A stretch of 64,000 bases of DNA from Dermanyssus gallinae (Eukaryota > Arthropoda > Arachnida > Mesostigmata > Dermanyssidae). This document shows, piece after piece, positions 53,541 to 64,000 of this stretch (position 1 is the stretch's first letter; every line of letters begins with the position of its first letter). Location: assembly GCA_003439945.1 (NCBI GenBank), contig QVRM01001094.1, forward strand, positions 248,001 through 312,000. The letters run 5' to 3'. Under the pieces are notes generated by a model, which was given only the letters and a program-made list of their open reading frames with translations, was not told the DNA's origin and did no database searches. Position numbers and translations under genes: made by a program.

Positions 53541-53633
53541 GGCCCTTGGCTACACTCTTCCCGGCCTACCGCTGCCGATCGAGTTGTGCACCTTGTAGCT
53601 AAGTAAGCCATCCTATCAGCCCAGTACCTCTCT

Positions 53634-53805
53634 GCTCGCTCTGCCGACAATATGGGGATATGACTTCATAATAGAAGACAAGTTTTCCAAAGAAACACCG
53701 ACCAAACGGTCGTTTATTGTAACAACTCTAAGCGAGTAGACAAGTTAGCGCGGAAATATTTTAGAAAACGTTTTCTCTCGACAAAGTCAATGTTTACATG
53801 TACCA
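53634..53805 (+). repeat. Direct repeat, right copy
   Basis: Counterpart of 51755-51925, with about 85-90% identity by eye. A LINE endonuclease remnant lies between the two. Confidence 0.75.
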
Positions 53806-54629
53806 TTAGTGCCAGCTAGCCCATAGAAGCAGTAGCAACGTTACAGTAAAAATGTTGTGAAGTGAAACGAGAACGCTTAGTACGCGTCTGCAGGCCACGC
53901 GTTGCCTCTCTCCTCCAAAATGCTAGTGTTAAACACTGCACTACCTCTCAACGTGGGACGAACGCTATCATCGATATATACGATGTCACTTGTTCGTACA
54001 TCACCTGGGAAATAGTACTGAGTTGTTAAATACATGAAATACTTTGAAAATTATAGTCAAACATAATGTTATTCAACCCGTAAATACAGTAGCACGGTTA
54101 TCGGTTAAACGAGAAGGCGAGAGTGACCCTATAAGCTTCGCCGTTTACCCATGGCCTGGGAAGTGCTCACAGAACAAGGAAGGTCTGCGACCGTTTGTTG
54201 GATACAGGCCGTACATCATCCGCTCGCATTTTTTCTCTGTTAACACAAGATCCAACATTCTTTCTCTGTTAACACAAGATTTTTTCTGGGTCAGTGTGGT
54301 TTTGCACGTTTTTAAGATTCTCCAGTGCGCCGTCAAGTGCGCCTCGTCAGTTTTGTCCGAAAGTAAACCGATCATTAGTTTTAAATCGTCGAAAAGCCTC
54401 ACAAAGATGCGAGAAGACCCCTAGGCCAGCCAGTTCGAGGCATTAGATTATTCTCCATCTCGTCTTCGAAAGTCGGCTGCATTAGGGGGATTGGCAAAGT
54501 AGTTTGGGCTGGCAAAGCACTTGTTGCGTAGTACCTTTGAAGCAACCGTACAGACTGTGCAGACGACGTACTCCGTCGGAACGTCGGAGCACATTCTCAA
54601 CACATTGTAAGCTATACATACATTGCGTA
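53806..54629. other. 3' side of gene B, unassigned
   Basis: It holds a local duplication of about 29 bp around TTCTCTGTTAACACAAGAT (54233-54285) and a minus-strand ORF of 85 codons (54145-54402; MRLFDDLKLMIGLLSDKT..) that I cannot assign. Confidence 0.35.
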
Positions 54630-54879
54630 TGTGTCGATGCAAGTGTGGCATTCAATGCCAAAAATCGTTTTAGTTCAAATGTATGGCGACCTATCTCTTT
54701 AAATGCCCAGATGACGCACGATCACATGGCGCCTAGCGTGCTTATTTTTACTCTGGCCGTGACTACAACAATTCTGTAGCGATTCTGAATGCCGAAAGCA
54801 AACTGCTACCACTTGAAGACATGCTAAATTGAGCAAAGACGCCATCTTTCCTAACTCAGACTTCTTAGGTGTTTCTTTG

Positions 54880-55163
54880 CCAGGCCCTCATGGTCTCGAC
54901 GCACCCTCACAGGACGGATTACAAAATGGCATCCCCCTATCCAACCGCAGATAGACATGCGGGATGATAGTCAGAATTAGAGCTGATTGAAGGAGAACGG
55001 CAGAGACGCCTCTCCCACGGCTTCGAAGTAATGCCAAAGTAATACAGAGCCTGGGGGGTGGGGAGGAATCCGGGTTTAGTGGGCTTGCGAGTCTCACATA
55101 GTCACGCAGGCTGCTAGTGGCGTATGTGCATCATGCATTCCCGAAACCTCCCAGGAAAAAAGA
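54880..55163 (+). mobile_element. Longer copy of the A-tailed retroposed element
   Basis: This relative of 2071-2243 is flanked by the 10-bp repeat TGTTTCTTTG at 54870-54879 and 55164-55173. The site is single-copy in block A (around 370-382). Shared features are a G-rich segment, a 'GTTAGTGGGTTTGTGAGTC'-like box, and an A-rich 3' end. It probably spread by target-primed reverse transcription; no coding capacity was recognised. Confidence 0.65.
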
Positions 55164-56086
55164 TGTTTCTTTGACTTTTTCTTGAACGCGTCCACGACTT
55201 CAACTAATTCTACGGCCGTGTGCACACAGCGCTAATTCAATATAATGCGTAGCGGTTAAAAACAAACGAAAACTATAGGCGCGTATTCTTGACAGCCAGA
55301 CAACTGCCATTCGGCCTTTGTCAGTGACTGCTAGAAGCCTTCAAATAGACTTTCCTAAAAAATATGTTTGAAGTATAGAGTAGCTTTTTGTATGGCACGT
55401 TTACGTATGACACTTTAGTCTCGCCCGTCTGATAAAAGTGCTTTCGTCGAACACTTAACAAAAATATTGCCGGTTTCCTCCAATAATTCAGCAACTAAGC
55501 GGCATTCGCAAAGAATGTAGCACTAGTCAGCTGTGACGCATGATGTCGGAGTTGATCAAGTACTTGCTGTGACAATGACATTAGCTTTTCAGACTAGATT
55601 ACATTAATTTGCTTTCCTTAGTAGGATGAGATTATATATATATAAATATACTTATATTATGTTATATTTTGAATATTTGTTACGTGCCATTGCATAGAAA
55701 CAGTTTTTTGTCTAGATTGAAGACTACTTGCCTACATCAATCGTAGACACTACAACAGTTTATAGTGTCTACGGTTGATACGGAACGAGAGTAAAAATAA
55801 GATTTAACAAGTTTTGTTTGCCTTCAGTCGGCAAGTCGTATAGAGTTGTGGTGATGCAAAGTTCGAGATCCAATCATTTCTGTACTACTGCTAGGATGCT
55901 TTGCTTCGAAAACTACTGCTAGAACAACCCGTAAGAACCGAAGGAAAGAACCTTTCCAATTGCTTTAGGTACTTATTTTACTTCCCCTGCTATTGCTTGG
56001 CGCACTTTCCTTGCTCGGCTATGTATCGTTCAATCGTTCACCACATTGTAGTGCACACATGTGATCATCACTGCTGCATCACACCT

Positions 56087-56386
56087 CTACAAGCGATACT
56101 GGTCCGTCAGCTGGTAGTCGTTGGCGTCGGATGTTGTTAAATCGTATCCCGCCTGGATGGTTTTGTTGTGGCCGGCTTTTTGGTCTTCGTGTGAGATGGG
56201 CATCTTAGAATCGAAGACATCGACGCAGTGTTGTTCGGTGCTGTTGACACCGTCGCGGTCTTGTTTTGACACGGGCGCTGATTGTTGACTCAAACCGACG
56301 AGGCAGTTAGTCGGGCCTTCGACAAGCAGGTACATAATTGTAGCGAAGAAGTACGATATGATGAGGTCCGACAGGACATACTTAGT
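56087..56386 (-). CDS. NRF-6-like B exon 18, stop
   Basis: A 300-nt terminal exon with last helix [18 protein letters not shown] and a long polar tail that ends QYRL, as in A. The main tail difference is a four-residue change after KQDRDG. Confidence 0.86.
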   Translation of the reverse strand, partial: TKYVLSDLIISYFFATIMYLLVEGPTNCLVGLSQQSAPVSKQDRDGVNSTEQHCVDVFDSKMPISHEDQKAGHNKTIQAGYDLTTSDANDYQLTDQYRL

Positions 56387-56469
56387 CTGTTGCCGGGGCA
56401 TCAACGGGCATACGCATTCGGAGAAACAAACAATTCATTTCATTTTATATGAATACAAATTATAATTTG

Positions 56470-56505
<36 letters not shown>

Positions 56506-57863
56506 CAAGGTGTGTTCAAAAAGTATCGCGACTTTTGTTTTTTCAAAAATTATTCATTTATTCATGAATATCTATTTTGTCCCCTTCAAAGTAATCCCCA
56601 TGAGATATTATACACTTGTGCCAACGGTTTTTCCAATCTTCGAAGCACTTCAAAAAACCATTTTTTTTTATCTTGTTCAGCTCCTCCTTCGATGCCGTCT
56701 TTATCTCGTCAAGCGTAGCGTAACGTCGTCCTTTCATGGGCCTCTTCAGTTTAGGGAACAAGAAAAAGTCACAGGGGGCCAGATCTGGGGAATACGGTGG
56801 CTGCGGCATCATTAGTGTGTTGGTTTTGGCCAAAAACTCGCGCACAAGCAACGATGTGTGAGCAGGGGCGTTATCGTGGTGCAAAAGCCAATTTTTGTTC
56901 TTCCACAAATCCGGGCGTTTCTGGCGGATTGCTTCGCGCAAATTGCGCATAACTTGCAGCTAATATTCCTTATTGACCGTTCTACCCTGTGGCAAGAACT
57001 CATGATGCACCACGCCCCTGCAATCGAATAAAACTGTCAGCAAAACTTTCACATTCGACCGAACTTGGCGCGCTTTTTTCGGTCTTGGTTCGTGCGGCAG
57101 CTTCCATTGAGATGATTGAGCTTTGGTTTCCACGTCATAACCATAAACCCACGATTCGTCACCAGTTATGACCCTCTGGAGCAAATTTGGGTCGTCGCGG
57201 ACAGAGTCCAACATCTCATTAGCAATGTTCATGCGATGCTGTTTTTGGTCGCAATTGAGCAATTTTGGTACGAATTTCGCGGCGACCCGTCTCATGCCCA
57301 AATCATTGATAAAAATCGAATGGCACGAGCCAATCGATATGTTTAGGTCCTCAGCAACTTCTCTAACGGTGATTCGACGATTGGCCAATACCATTTTCTC
57401 CACTTCAATAATTTTTTCGTCTGTTGTTGAAGTGCTCGGGCGTCCGGCACGCTCTTCGTCGTTCACATCTTCTCGGCCTTCTGAGAACATTTTGTACCAC
57501 CGATAAACGTTGCTTCGGTCCAAGGTAGCTTCTCCGTATGCCGCAGTCAACATTCGGAATGCATCCGCGCACTTAATTTCGTTTTTCACACAAAATTTGA
57601 TACAGGTTCTTTGATCCATTTTTTTGAATAGGTAAAAATCGAAGACGATCCAAAACACGTGCAAGCAAAGCAGCTGTCAACAATTAAGTGAACATTCAAA
57701 ATGGCCGAGCTTGTCGGCATAAGTGAGAGACATGAGTACCAACATAACGCCACAAAAAATCGAAATTCGAATATACGTAACCCGTGAAAATTCAAAAGTC
57801 GCGATACTTTTTGAACACACCTCGTATATATATATAAATATAGATATACTTGTATTTATATAT

Positions 57864-57915
<52 letters not shown>

Positions 57916-60508
57916 TAGATATACTTGTATTCATTCGCATACAAGATCTTCGGTCGTATACCTATCTCTATGGCTACCGCCGCCTCGTTGTGCGCTCATA
58001 TACTCCGAGTAGTCTCGAGCACAATTGTGTTTGAACGATGACCTACAGCGGCCTACGGATGGCGCATTTAATGCAACAAAAGAACCCGGGCGTGTCCGGG
58101 GTGTCCGTTACGTACGTAGATATAGTGCGATGCATCGCTAAGGCCACGTTGGGTCAGCAACCGCGACATTACGACCAGCACGTGTACCAAGTAGAAGCTG
58201 TACGAAAGTCGCGACAAAGGGATGAAGATGGGTTGGCTTAGCAACACCCGCACCGGACCTACAGACAACGAGCAGACGATCATCACGTCAGCAACGGTGA
58301 CATAAAAAAAATAATAATACCGCCGGGACAGTGTTTGGCTTCATCGATATGCCATTTCCAGATGAATGGAGCTTACAGCGGAGATTGGCGCATCCAGGGC
58401 TAGACTGATGCGTCATTTGCAGGCAGTATGTTAATGTACGTACACTGTTGTGCACATTTGTATGAACTGTACTGTTTGGCCATCTGACACCATCATATGT
58501 TTCTACTTTCTAGCCTGCAAGTGCCGCATTCTGTAAACGAACAAATGTGTGTATTATTCAATCCGGGGGTCATGGTGTGGATAGAGTCAATGTTAGTGAG
58601 TAATTAAGCCAAGAACAGAAATGATCTATTCAAAAACACGGCTGATTGGCCACTAACAGCATTACGATATCACGGCAATAAAGTGCTCTCTCTAAAAGAA
58701 TACAAAGAGTGGCTGAAAACAAAATTCAAATCAATAATACTCTAGAAAACTCAAAGCAATCTCGGGTAAAGGCGGAAGCAGCTAATACGATCATGCTCTA
58801 TACAAAAAAAAAGCTATATCGCAGAGAAGTCTAAATTAAGCCAATGAGTAATGAAGAGAATATTAATCTAGACAAAAACTGTCGAGCTTTTCAGAACATA
58901 CGCCGTCCATTATACACATTAGTTAAAAAAAAACAAATTAAAAAAACGAAAGAGTGACACGGTGTGAAATTAAAGACGAGAACCCACACAAAGAGTCTCA
59001 ACGCAAAGGACGCGAACAGTTAAATTCAGATTAAAAAAACCAACCTAATAAGCTTCTGGCAGAATGGGTTAGAGCGCATGTCACCTAGGTGAATACTTTT
59101 TACGTATCATTTAATTCTTTACTTATATACGTGCGTGTACTATCTTATAAGCATTGATTGTCAGAAAACAATGAATCGTAAAGTGCACATCTAACGTTCC
59201 TAAATGCATTTATCTTTAAACGTATTTATCGTTGTGAAGGGAACCATACCTCCGTATCCTACTGCACAAGCGAAAATAACCCATCCGACGCCCAGTGCCC
59301 AGATGGGCCGAATGAGTGCTGACCACAGCGCAGCCCAACCCGTAAACGCGTCGCCTCCGAATTGCCAATAGAACGGAACTGAAAGCGTAACCGACAGACG
59401 CATGCATGCTTTTACTACATACAGACGCTATTCTGAATGTTTGACTTTCAATTCGTACTTTTAGAATATAGTATTTCTAATTCAGATCAAGAAGGCACTC
59501 CTGTCTTCCGTACGATCGACCAAACAAAGAGTATTTATCAGACCTTTTTGTTTACAATCTCAATATCAAATGAACCGTTTTCAGCTATTATGAATCAACA
59601 AAAATTGTGACTGCCATTCTGTAGACTTTTCTGCCATTCTGTAGACTTTTCTGCCATTCTGTAGAACTTCTGCGATATTGTCCAAAAATGTTGAACTTTT
59701 ATATAAGATTTTTTACAACAAATCCTTGTTACAACGTATTATTTGTTTCTACTGCGTTACATTTACGCACGCGGCATTTTCGGACGCAAGAAATAGATCT
59801 CCACACCCGGGACCACACCTGCGATCCAGCCCGCCAAAAGCCAGGGAGTATTGCGCAAGCCAGCTAACTACCCACACACTTCGTCGGAAAGCTTGGCACA
59901 TTTCAGACCTCAATCCCGAGCTGGGATGCTCTTGCGGGACCGCTTGTTAGCTTGGCTGTTTGTAGTAACGTTCTTAGAACATCTTTCCCAAAAACGTTGC
60001 AGGTAATACGTTTTCATTTGATCTCGTTTTATCGCTCGTTTAATTTATGTATGTGCTTTAGAAAGGGAAAATTATAACGAACATATGGATATTCATCTGT
60101 AACTAGTATTAGAAGACGCGAGCAGTGAGGTTTTCTGCTTTTAAGTAGTTTAGGCTAATCATGAGTGTTGCTGCCTTTTATGGGAGACACACTTACTGTA
60201 ATAGCTAATGACGCAGATGACTGTGATTAGGGTCCAACATACCGTGAATTTCCAGGCAGGCATTTTAGACTTCCCTGAAAATACGACCAATAACATACAA
60301 ACGAAAATATGACCAATGGTCCTAGAATAAAGGTGCTTTGACTTGGCTTGAATACACGACAAGGCTCCATTTTGTAAATAAGTTATTGTTTTATCTTCTG
60401 AGCGTTTGACATAAAGCAGAGTGCACTCGTTTGAGGAACTTTAAAACCTGAAAGGGAAGCACAATAAATTACTATGCATTAGCAAAGAACGAGCAAAATC
60501 GCAAATGA

Positions 60509-60562
<54 letters not shown>

Positions 60563-60903
60563 CGCCCGAGAATTGCAGAATACACATTAACTAGATCCTT
60601 AATATCTACGATTAGGCGCTGTGTCGGGATCGAAGACGTAACTCATGATACCGGACTCGCAGGCCACGTCTACTACATCGTCGACAAATAACATTTGTAA
60701 AATATACAATTTTTTACCACCAGCCAGTAAGGTATCTGCCATAGCTGGGGAAAAAACGCAGCTACAGAGAAGCTATGGAAGTGGAGAGATAATAAATCAC
60801 CCGCGCGATGTTCCTCGATGAAGTGCCCGACGAAGATGCCGATCACCGACGGGGTTATATGAGGCACGCAGTGAAGGTAAATTTGAGTCAACATCGATGG
60901 AAG
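56087..60903 (-). CDS. NRF-6-like membrane acyltransferase, copy B (3' five exons; continues past the right edge)
   Basis: Five minus-strand exons (60801-60903, 60197-60274, 59250-59378, 58116-58258, 56087-56386) correspond one-to-one to exons 14-18 of copy A. They have identical lengths (103, 78, 129, 143 and 300 nt) and the same splice borders. The protein differs only at scattered positions, for example [17 protein letters not shown] for PIFMPLSRLSFSFYLVH, and IYLHCVPHI for IYLYGVPHL. The frames are open, so this looks like a functional tandem paralogue. Its exon 13 and upstream exons are not visible before the right edge, where LINE sequence intrudes. The last intron is enlarged by a mariner insertion, and intron 15 by about 680 bp. 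Confidence 0.87.
56506..57824 (-). mobile_element. Mariner-family transposon, nearly intact
   Basis: About 1.32 kb with terminal inverted repeats AGGTGTGTTCAAAAAGTATC and its complement (GATACTTTTTGAACACACCT) extending about 30 bp. It is flanked by TA on both sides inside a (TA)n tract in the last intron of gene B. It encodes one transposase frame. It interrupts a microsatellite that is uninterrupted at the same place in gene A (1931-1986), so it inserted after the duplication. Confidence 0.93.
56558..57619 (-). pseudogene. Mariner transposase with one in-frame stop
   Basis: 354 codons including the terminal stop, from the ATG at 57619. The N-terminal helix-turn-helix ([38 protein letters not shown]) is followed by the catalytic core: [13 protein letters not shown] (first Asp), [12 protein letters not shown] (second) and [17 protein letters not shown] (third), spaced as a DD34D mariner. 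The frame is open except for TAG at codon 220 (56960-56962), just after RTVNKEY, where relatives have Tyr. The C-terminal region ([20 protein letters not shown]) is complete. The single change suggests recent activity. Confidence 0.92.
57824..57920. repeat. (TA)n tract with short tandem variants
   Basis: The TA-rich tract includes two copies of AAATATAGATATACTTGTAT. It is the right half of the microsatellite split by mariner. Confidence 0.9.
58116..58258 (-). CDS. NRF-6-like B exon 17
   Basis: 143 nt between CTGTAG|GTCCGG and CTAC|GTACGT. The peptide contains [20 protein letters not shown], with conservative substitutions relative to A. Confidence 0.9.
59250..59378 (-). CDS. NRF-6-like B exon 16
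   Basis: 129 nt between CTTTCAG|TTCCG and CGGAG|GTATGG. The peptide contains [20 protein letters not shown], identical to A over this stretch. The two proteins differ by one Leu-to-Phe and one Met-to-Ile change earlier in the exon. Confidence 0.9.
59494..60176. other. Extra sequence in intron 15 of gene B
   Basis: About 680 bp has no counterpart in the matching intron of gene A (around 3660-3680). It includes three tandem 20-bp units at 59611-59665 and a GC-rich segment at 59800-59945. No terminal repeats or coding domain were recognised; it is probably an insertion of unknown type. Confidence 0.5.
59611..59665. repeat. Tandem repeat, 20-bp unit x ~2.8
   Basis: Units of CTGCCATTCTGTAGACTTTT repeated, with the third copy diverging after TAGA. 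Confidence 0.95.
60197..60274 (-). CDS. NRF-6-like B exon 15
   Basis: The acceptor GTATTTTCAG|GGAAG and donor TTACA|GTAAGT bound 78 nt. The peptide [20 protein letters not shown] is colinear with exon 15 of copy A. Confidence 0.85.
60511..60558. repeat. (TA)n microsatellite
   Basis: TA tract in intron 14 of gene B, the orthologous position of the 150-bp tract at 3997-4147. Confidence 0.93.
60801..60903 (-). CDS. NRF-6-like B exon 14
   Basis: The acceptor TTTTTAG|CTTCC and donor GCGCGG|GTGATT are shared with copy A. The peptide contains [20 protein letters not shown]. This exon is more diverged from A than exons 15-18. Confidence 0.83.
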
Positions 60904-61404
60904 CTAAAAACAAATTTAAAAACAAACAGCACAGTAAACAGATGGTTGTGTATTAAGTCATATATATATATATATATACATATATAGGTTGGATGTTGCC
61001 TTTAAGATTTTTAGTTTAAAGATTGCAACGACCTCCATTTACGGGAAATAGGTAATATAGCAAAATGGTAGCCAATTTTCTAAAATAAGTGATTGTAGTT
61101 CAATGCACTAGCCGCAAACGGTTTGTCGACTGGTTGGCCTCGGCCCCACTCTTTTTGTGGAGGATCGGGTTATACGTTACCGAAAACGGAGACCTTCGAC
61201 AATCATTTGAGCTGAGTGGGAATATATGTTTGCGGATGTCAACTGGCGTTTTTTACGAGACTAGAGCGAGGAGCACTAACTACTAGAAGGGTCCATGTTG
61301 GGTAAATAGGTTCTTCGTTACAGGGTGTGCGATCTGTGGATTTCGTATGAAGTTATGCACACAAAATGCACATATATATCCGTTTTTTTTATACCCGTAA
61401 ATTA

Positions 61405-61825
61405 AGGTTTGGTAGAACTCGGCAGGAAAATATTTTTTCAATGGATGAAAGGGCGGACACGTCTTGTTTATGAGTGAGGATGAAATTTATATAAATACAT
61501 ATTCTGCTTTTTTTTGCATAGTTCTATAAACTCTACATTTGCGAGAGCACCAGTCAACGCATAAGGGGATCAGTCATTCTAGCGTGTTCGGCGGAAAATT
61601 CTGCATAATCTGAACGACACTCGACACAAATTAGCGAAAAGCGAATAGCAGGATTAAGAAAAGTCTCTGAGATGTTTTATGTCGTAGGTTAAAGCTTTCA
61701 TGTTTAAAACCTTAAAATGTTGCCATTACGACCAAAATTGTACGCTCAAAAGACTATTTTCAGGCAATAGCAAATTTAGTGCCCATCATGTTCGTACCAA
61801 AGTGATAGTGCTTTAATAATTTGAG

Positions 61826-61830
<5 letters not shown>
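61405..61830 (+). repeat. Interspersed repeat, block B copy
   Basis: This is the counterpart of 5455-5870, containing TTTGGTAGAACTCGGCAGGA and GCGGACACGTCTTGTTTATG. It is followed by a TA tract, beyond which similarity to block A stops and LINE-derived sequence begins. Confidence 0.6.

Positions 61831-61869
<39 letters not shown>
61825..61869. repeat. (TA)n microsatellite at end of duplication block
   Basis: A TA tract of about 43 bp where similarity between blocks A and B ends; the A counterpart is 5870-5895. Confidence 0.9.
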
Positions 61870-61872
<3 letters not shown>

Positions 61873-61929
61873 ATTTTTTTATAGAGGTAACTGGTAAAAT
61901 GCGTTATGCACACCGGGCGACGTTGTTAA

Positions 61930-62570
61930 AGCCACGGTAGTGTGGGACTCGCACCCACTAAAATACAGTCGTCCTCTTTGCCCCTTGACGCGGGGTGGCC
62001 GCAGTACTGTCTTTTCGAGATTACTTCACTTGGCCACTCTTCTTGCTATTTAGGCTGCTCGGCTTTGTGCGGCGGTTATTTTCGCCTCAGAGGTACCTTG
62101 TGCGAATCTTCTTACCAGAATCCAGGATTTGTGATCTTTGAGGAGCGCCTCTACAAGGGCCTGGCATGTCAGGGAGTTCTGCAGTCCTAGGTTCCGGGAT
62201 AATAGCTCTCGCTCAGTATAGAAGAAGGAGCACCGCTCATAGCAGTGCCTTACATCATCCGGCTCCACATCCCGGCTGGATTGTTTCCCATTGCTGGCTC
62301 CATTCGCTTAGGGTGTCGGTTCTGCTGACTAGTGTGCCCTCCGTCAGTCCGTTGGTTACAGGGTTTCTTTATGCTAATTCTTTTACTCTTAAGTCCCCGG
62401 GAATTTGTCTGGAGAGGACCTGTATGGCTGCTGTGAAAGCCGTGCGACTTGCTCGTGCTATGTTAAGCGCCACAGGACTTTGGGTCTTGTTGAAGAGGCG
62501 ACGTGTTGTAGCTCTTGTAGTCGTGCGTTCCCATAAGGGTACGGCGTATAACATGGTGCTGTCTATTTCT
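61930..62570 (-). mobile_element. LINE C-terminal fragment
   Basis: The minus strand reads ALNIARASRTAFTAAIQVLS and then DVRHCYERCSFFYTERELLS. The latter has the H-x4-C-x7-R spacing of the C-terminal zinc knuckle of many LINEs. A related piece is at 10840-10930. Confidence 0.55.
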
Positions 62571-64000
62571 GATATATATATATATATATATATGGCGCAA
62601 GGGAAGAGTTTCTCTTCTTCCCAAGGAGGGGGTAGATAATGACACTTTAAAAAATAGGCGACCAGTCTCAATTACACCTATAGCGTATCGAATATTTATG
62701 CAGGTGTTTAAGAGTAGAGTGCAGAGTATTCTGGAGACAGATGAGTAAATAGGAGAATGGCAGTGCGGATTTAGGAAAGGGTATAGGCTAAATGATCATC
62801 TTTTTTTATTAGGTCAGGTTGTGGAAACATCAAGATTGCAGGGACAAGGGTGTGTGGCAGGATTTTTAGATCTTAAAAAAGCATATGATATGGTGGATAG
62901 AATAAAGTTGTATCAAATCATGTTAGAGGAAGGATTGGAGAGAAGCTGGGTGGAGTTACTAAAAGAAATTTGCATGAAGAATACGGTAAGAACAATAATA
63001 GCAGCCGAACAATCTAAAGAGTTTATAGTTGCTAAGGGAGTCAGACAAGGCTGTCCGTTGTCATCAGTGGTTTTTTTTTGTGTATATAGAGAGAATAGCG
63101 CGAAGGATTAATAGAACGGGTTTGGGATGGCAGATAGGGAAAAGGGTGTATATATCAAGACACCCGTGCTGCTTTTTGCTGGCGATATGGTTGTGTTAGG
63201 GCGGGGTACTAGCGAAGTTCAACAAATGTTGAATGCATGTGGAGAAGCAGCGGAGGAACTGAGCATGGCGTTTATTGAAAAAAAAAGCGCAGTTTTAGTA
63301 TTTAATGGGACTAGGGGGGCAAAGAAGCTTGTAGTACAGGGAAAATAATTGGATTATAAAAGTCAGTACAAGTATCTTGGGGTGACAGTGACTACAGCGG
63401 ATGATTATTTAAATGAAGAAGAGATAATAAAGAGAAAGAAGGCTGAAAGAGGAAGAAATGCAGTAAGGTGTAAGGGCCTCTGGGGGTTTAATAAATATAT
63501 GGAAGGCCATGTATGTACCAGGATTGACCTTTGCTAATGCCTCTCTGGTCCACAGCGCAGGGTTGAGAAAGAAGTTAGAAACAATACAAAGAGAGGTGAT
63601 AAGATTTGCATTGGGTTGCCGTTTTAATTGCGCCAGGGAATTCATTGAGGGGGAAGGGGGAATGTCAACATTTATACAAAGGGAATTACGAAAGTAAGCT
63701 TAGATTTAGTAGTAGGATTGAAAATGTAACAAATAGAAGATGGGTTAAACAGATGCAGCTGGTAAAGACGGCACTTATGATTAAAACGAAGTGGGATCGC
63801 AGAGTAGAGTTTGCAGCTAGGTAGATTGAGTACAATTGTCAGCAATGGGCAAGAGCGAGGGTATCAGAGAAAATGATGAAACTAAAGGTAAACAAGTCAT
63901 ATACAGACAAATGGAAATTGGCGATGGGCTCCAAATCAAGTTTGGCAACTATGTATGGAAGGTAAAAGCGGGAAAGGGGCGGGGTAGAATGGGTATACGA
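62571..64000 (+). mobile_element. LINE reverse transcriptase, runs off the right edge
   Basis: The plus-strand reading holds RRPVSITPIAYRIFMQVFKS, a stop, GEWQCGFRKGYRLNDHLFLL, then FLDLKKAYDMVDRIKLYQ, GVRQGCPLSSVVF, catalytic LLFAGDMVVLG (F-A-G-D in place of Y-A-D-D) and YKYLGVTVTTADDYL. The (TA)n tract at 62572-62593 marks its left edge. Stops, frameshifts and the lost catalytic Asp show it is inactive. A different clade from the YADD elements to the left. Confidence 0.82.
62821..63111 (+). pseudogene. LINE RT palm fragment
   Basis: A 96-codon frame with VAGFLDLKKAYDMVDRIKL (first catalytic Asp), LEEGLERSWVELLKEICMKN, and VAKGVRQGCPLSSVVFF (motif B). The frame then breaks before the catalytic box. 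Confidence 0.8.

Larger units (their letters stand above)
54630..61825. repeat. Segmental duplication block B (paralogous to about 130-5870)
   Basis: Exons, introns and flanks match the left end of the window in order and orientation. Block B differs by a roughly 280-bp A-tailed insertion near 54880-55163, a mariner at 56506-57824, and about 680 bp of extra intron at 59494-60176. Block A has its own additions, including a LINE fragment near 5034-5450 and an A-tailed insertion at 2071-2243. Confidence 0.8.

Noticed and set aside
62166..62639. 157-codon plus-strand ORF
   Set aside because: It is antisense to a LINE C-terminal fragment with a zinc-knuckle pattern.

Overview
This window is eukaryotic nuclear DNA. 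It has no dense ORF packing and no ribosome-binding sites. Genes are split by introns with GT..AG borders, (TA)n, (TAA)n and (GA)n microsatellites are abundant, and non-LTR retrotransposons, mariner/Tc1 transposons and tRNA-derived SINEs are plentiful. The style (long TE-filled introns, SINEs, TA-rich microsatellites, tandem NRF-6-like acyltransferase genes) suggests an arthropod, probably a chelicerate such as an ixodid tick. The taxon is an inference, not something the sequence proves.

The main gene (copy A) lies on the minus strand and covers most of the left two thirds. I assembled 18 coding exons from about 43.4 kb down to 1.56 kb. They give an 800-residue 'nose resistant to fluoxetine' (NRF-6)-like membrane acyltransferase. 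It has a signal peptide, a cysteine-containing NRF domain, and an acyltransferase-3 domain with about ten membrane helices. Every exon junction is in phase. A TATA box lies about 240 bp upstream of the start codon. A second, paralogous gene (copy B) lies head-to-tail behind it on the same strand. Its last five exons (60.9 to 56.1 kb) are in the window, have exactly the same exon lengths as copy A, and the gene continues past the right edge. The duplicated block runs roughly 0.13-5.9 kb against 54.6-61.8 kb, including introns and 3' flank.

The introns of A and the A-B intergenic space hold the mobile elements. Between 13.4 and 18.8 kb there are two minus-strand LINEs of one family. At 20.15-21.09 kb there is a Tc1-like element with inverted ends. 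Between 21.7 and 24.35 kb there are three head-to-tail 5'-truncated copies of a LINE that ends in (TAA)n, followed tail-to-tail by a minus-strand LINE (24.45-27.58 kb) whose ORF1 carries an SGNH-esterase-like domain. A longer copy of the (TAA)-tailed family sits at 28.3-30.7 kb, and another LINE at 32.6-34.6 kb. The intergenic part (43.7-56 kb) holds transposase relics, a LINE at 46.7-48.4 kb, a lone foldback arm, a SINE, and a 170-bp direct repeat pair. A nearly intact mariner (one in-frame stop) sits in the last intron of gene B. The right edge carries a LINE running off the window.

Other points of interest are short perfect inverted repeats (several with TA cores, two absent from the homologous site in the B block), a foldback element in an intron of A, and a splice acceptor in A whose pyrimidine tract is replaced by a (TA)n microsatellite. 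No bacterial-type system, CRISPR array, rRNA or intact tRNA gene is visible.
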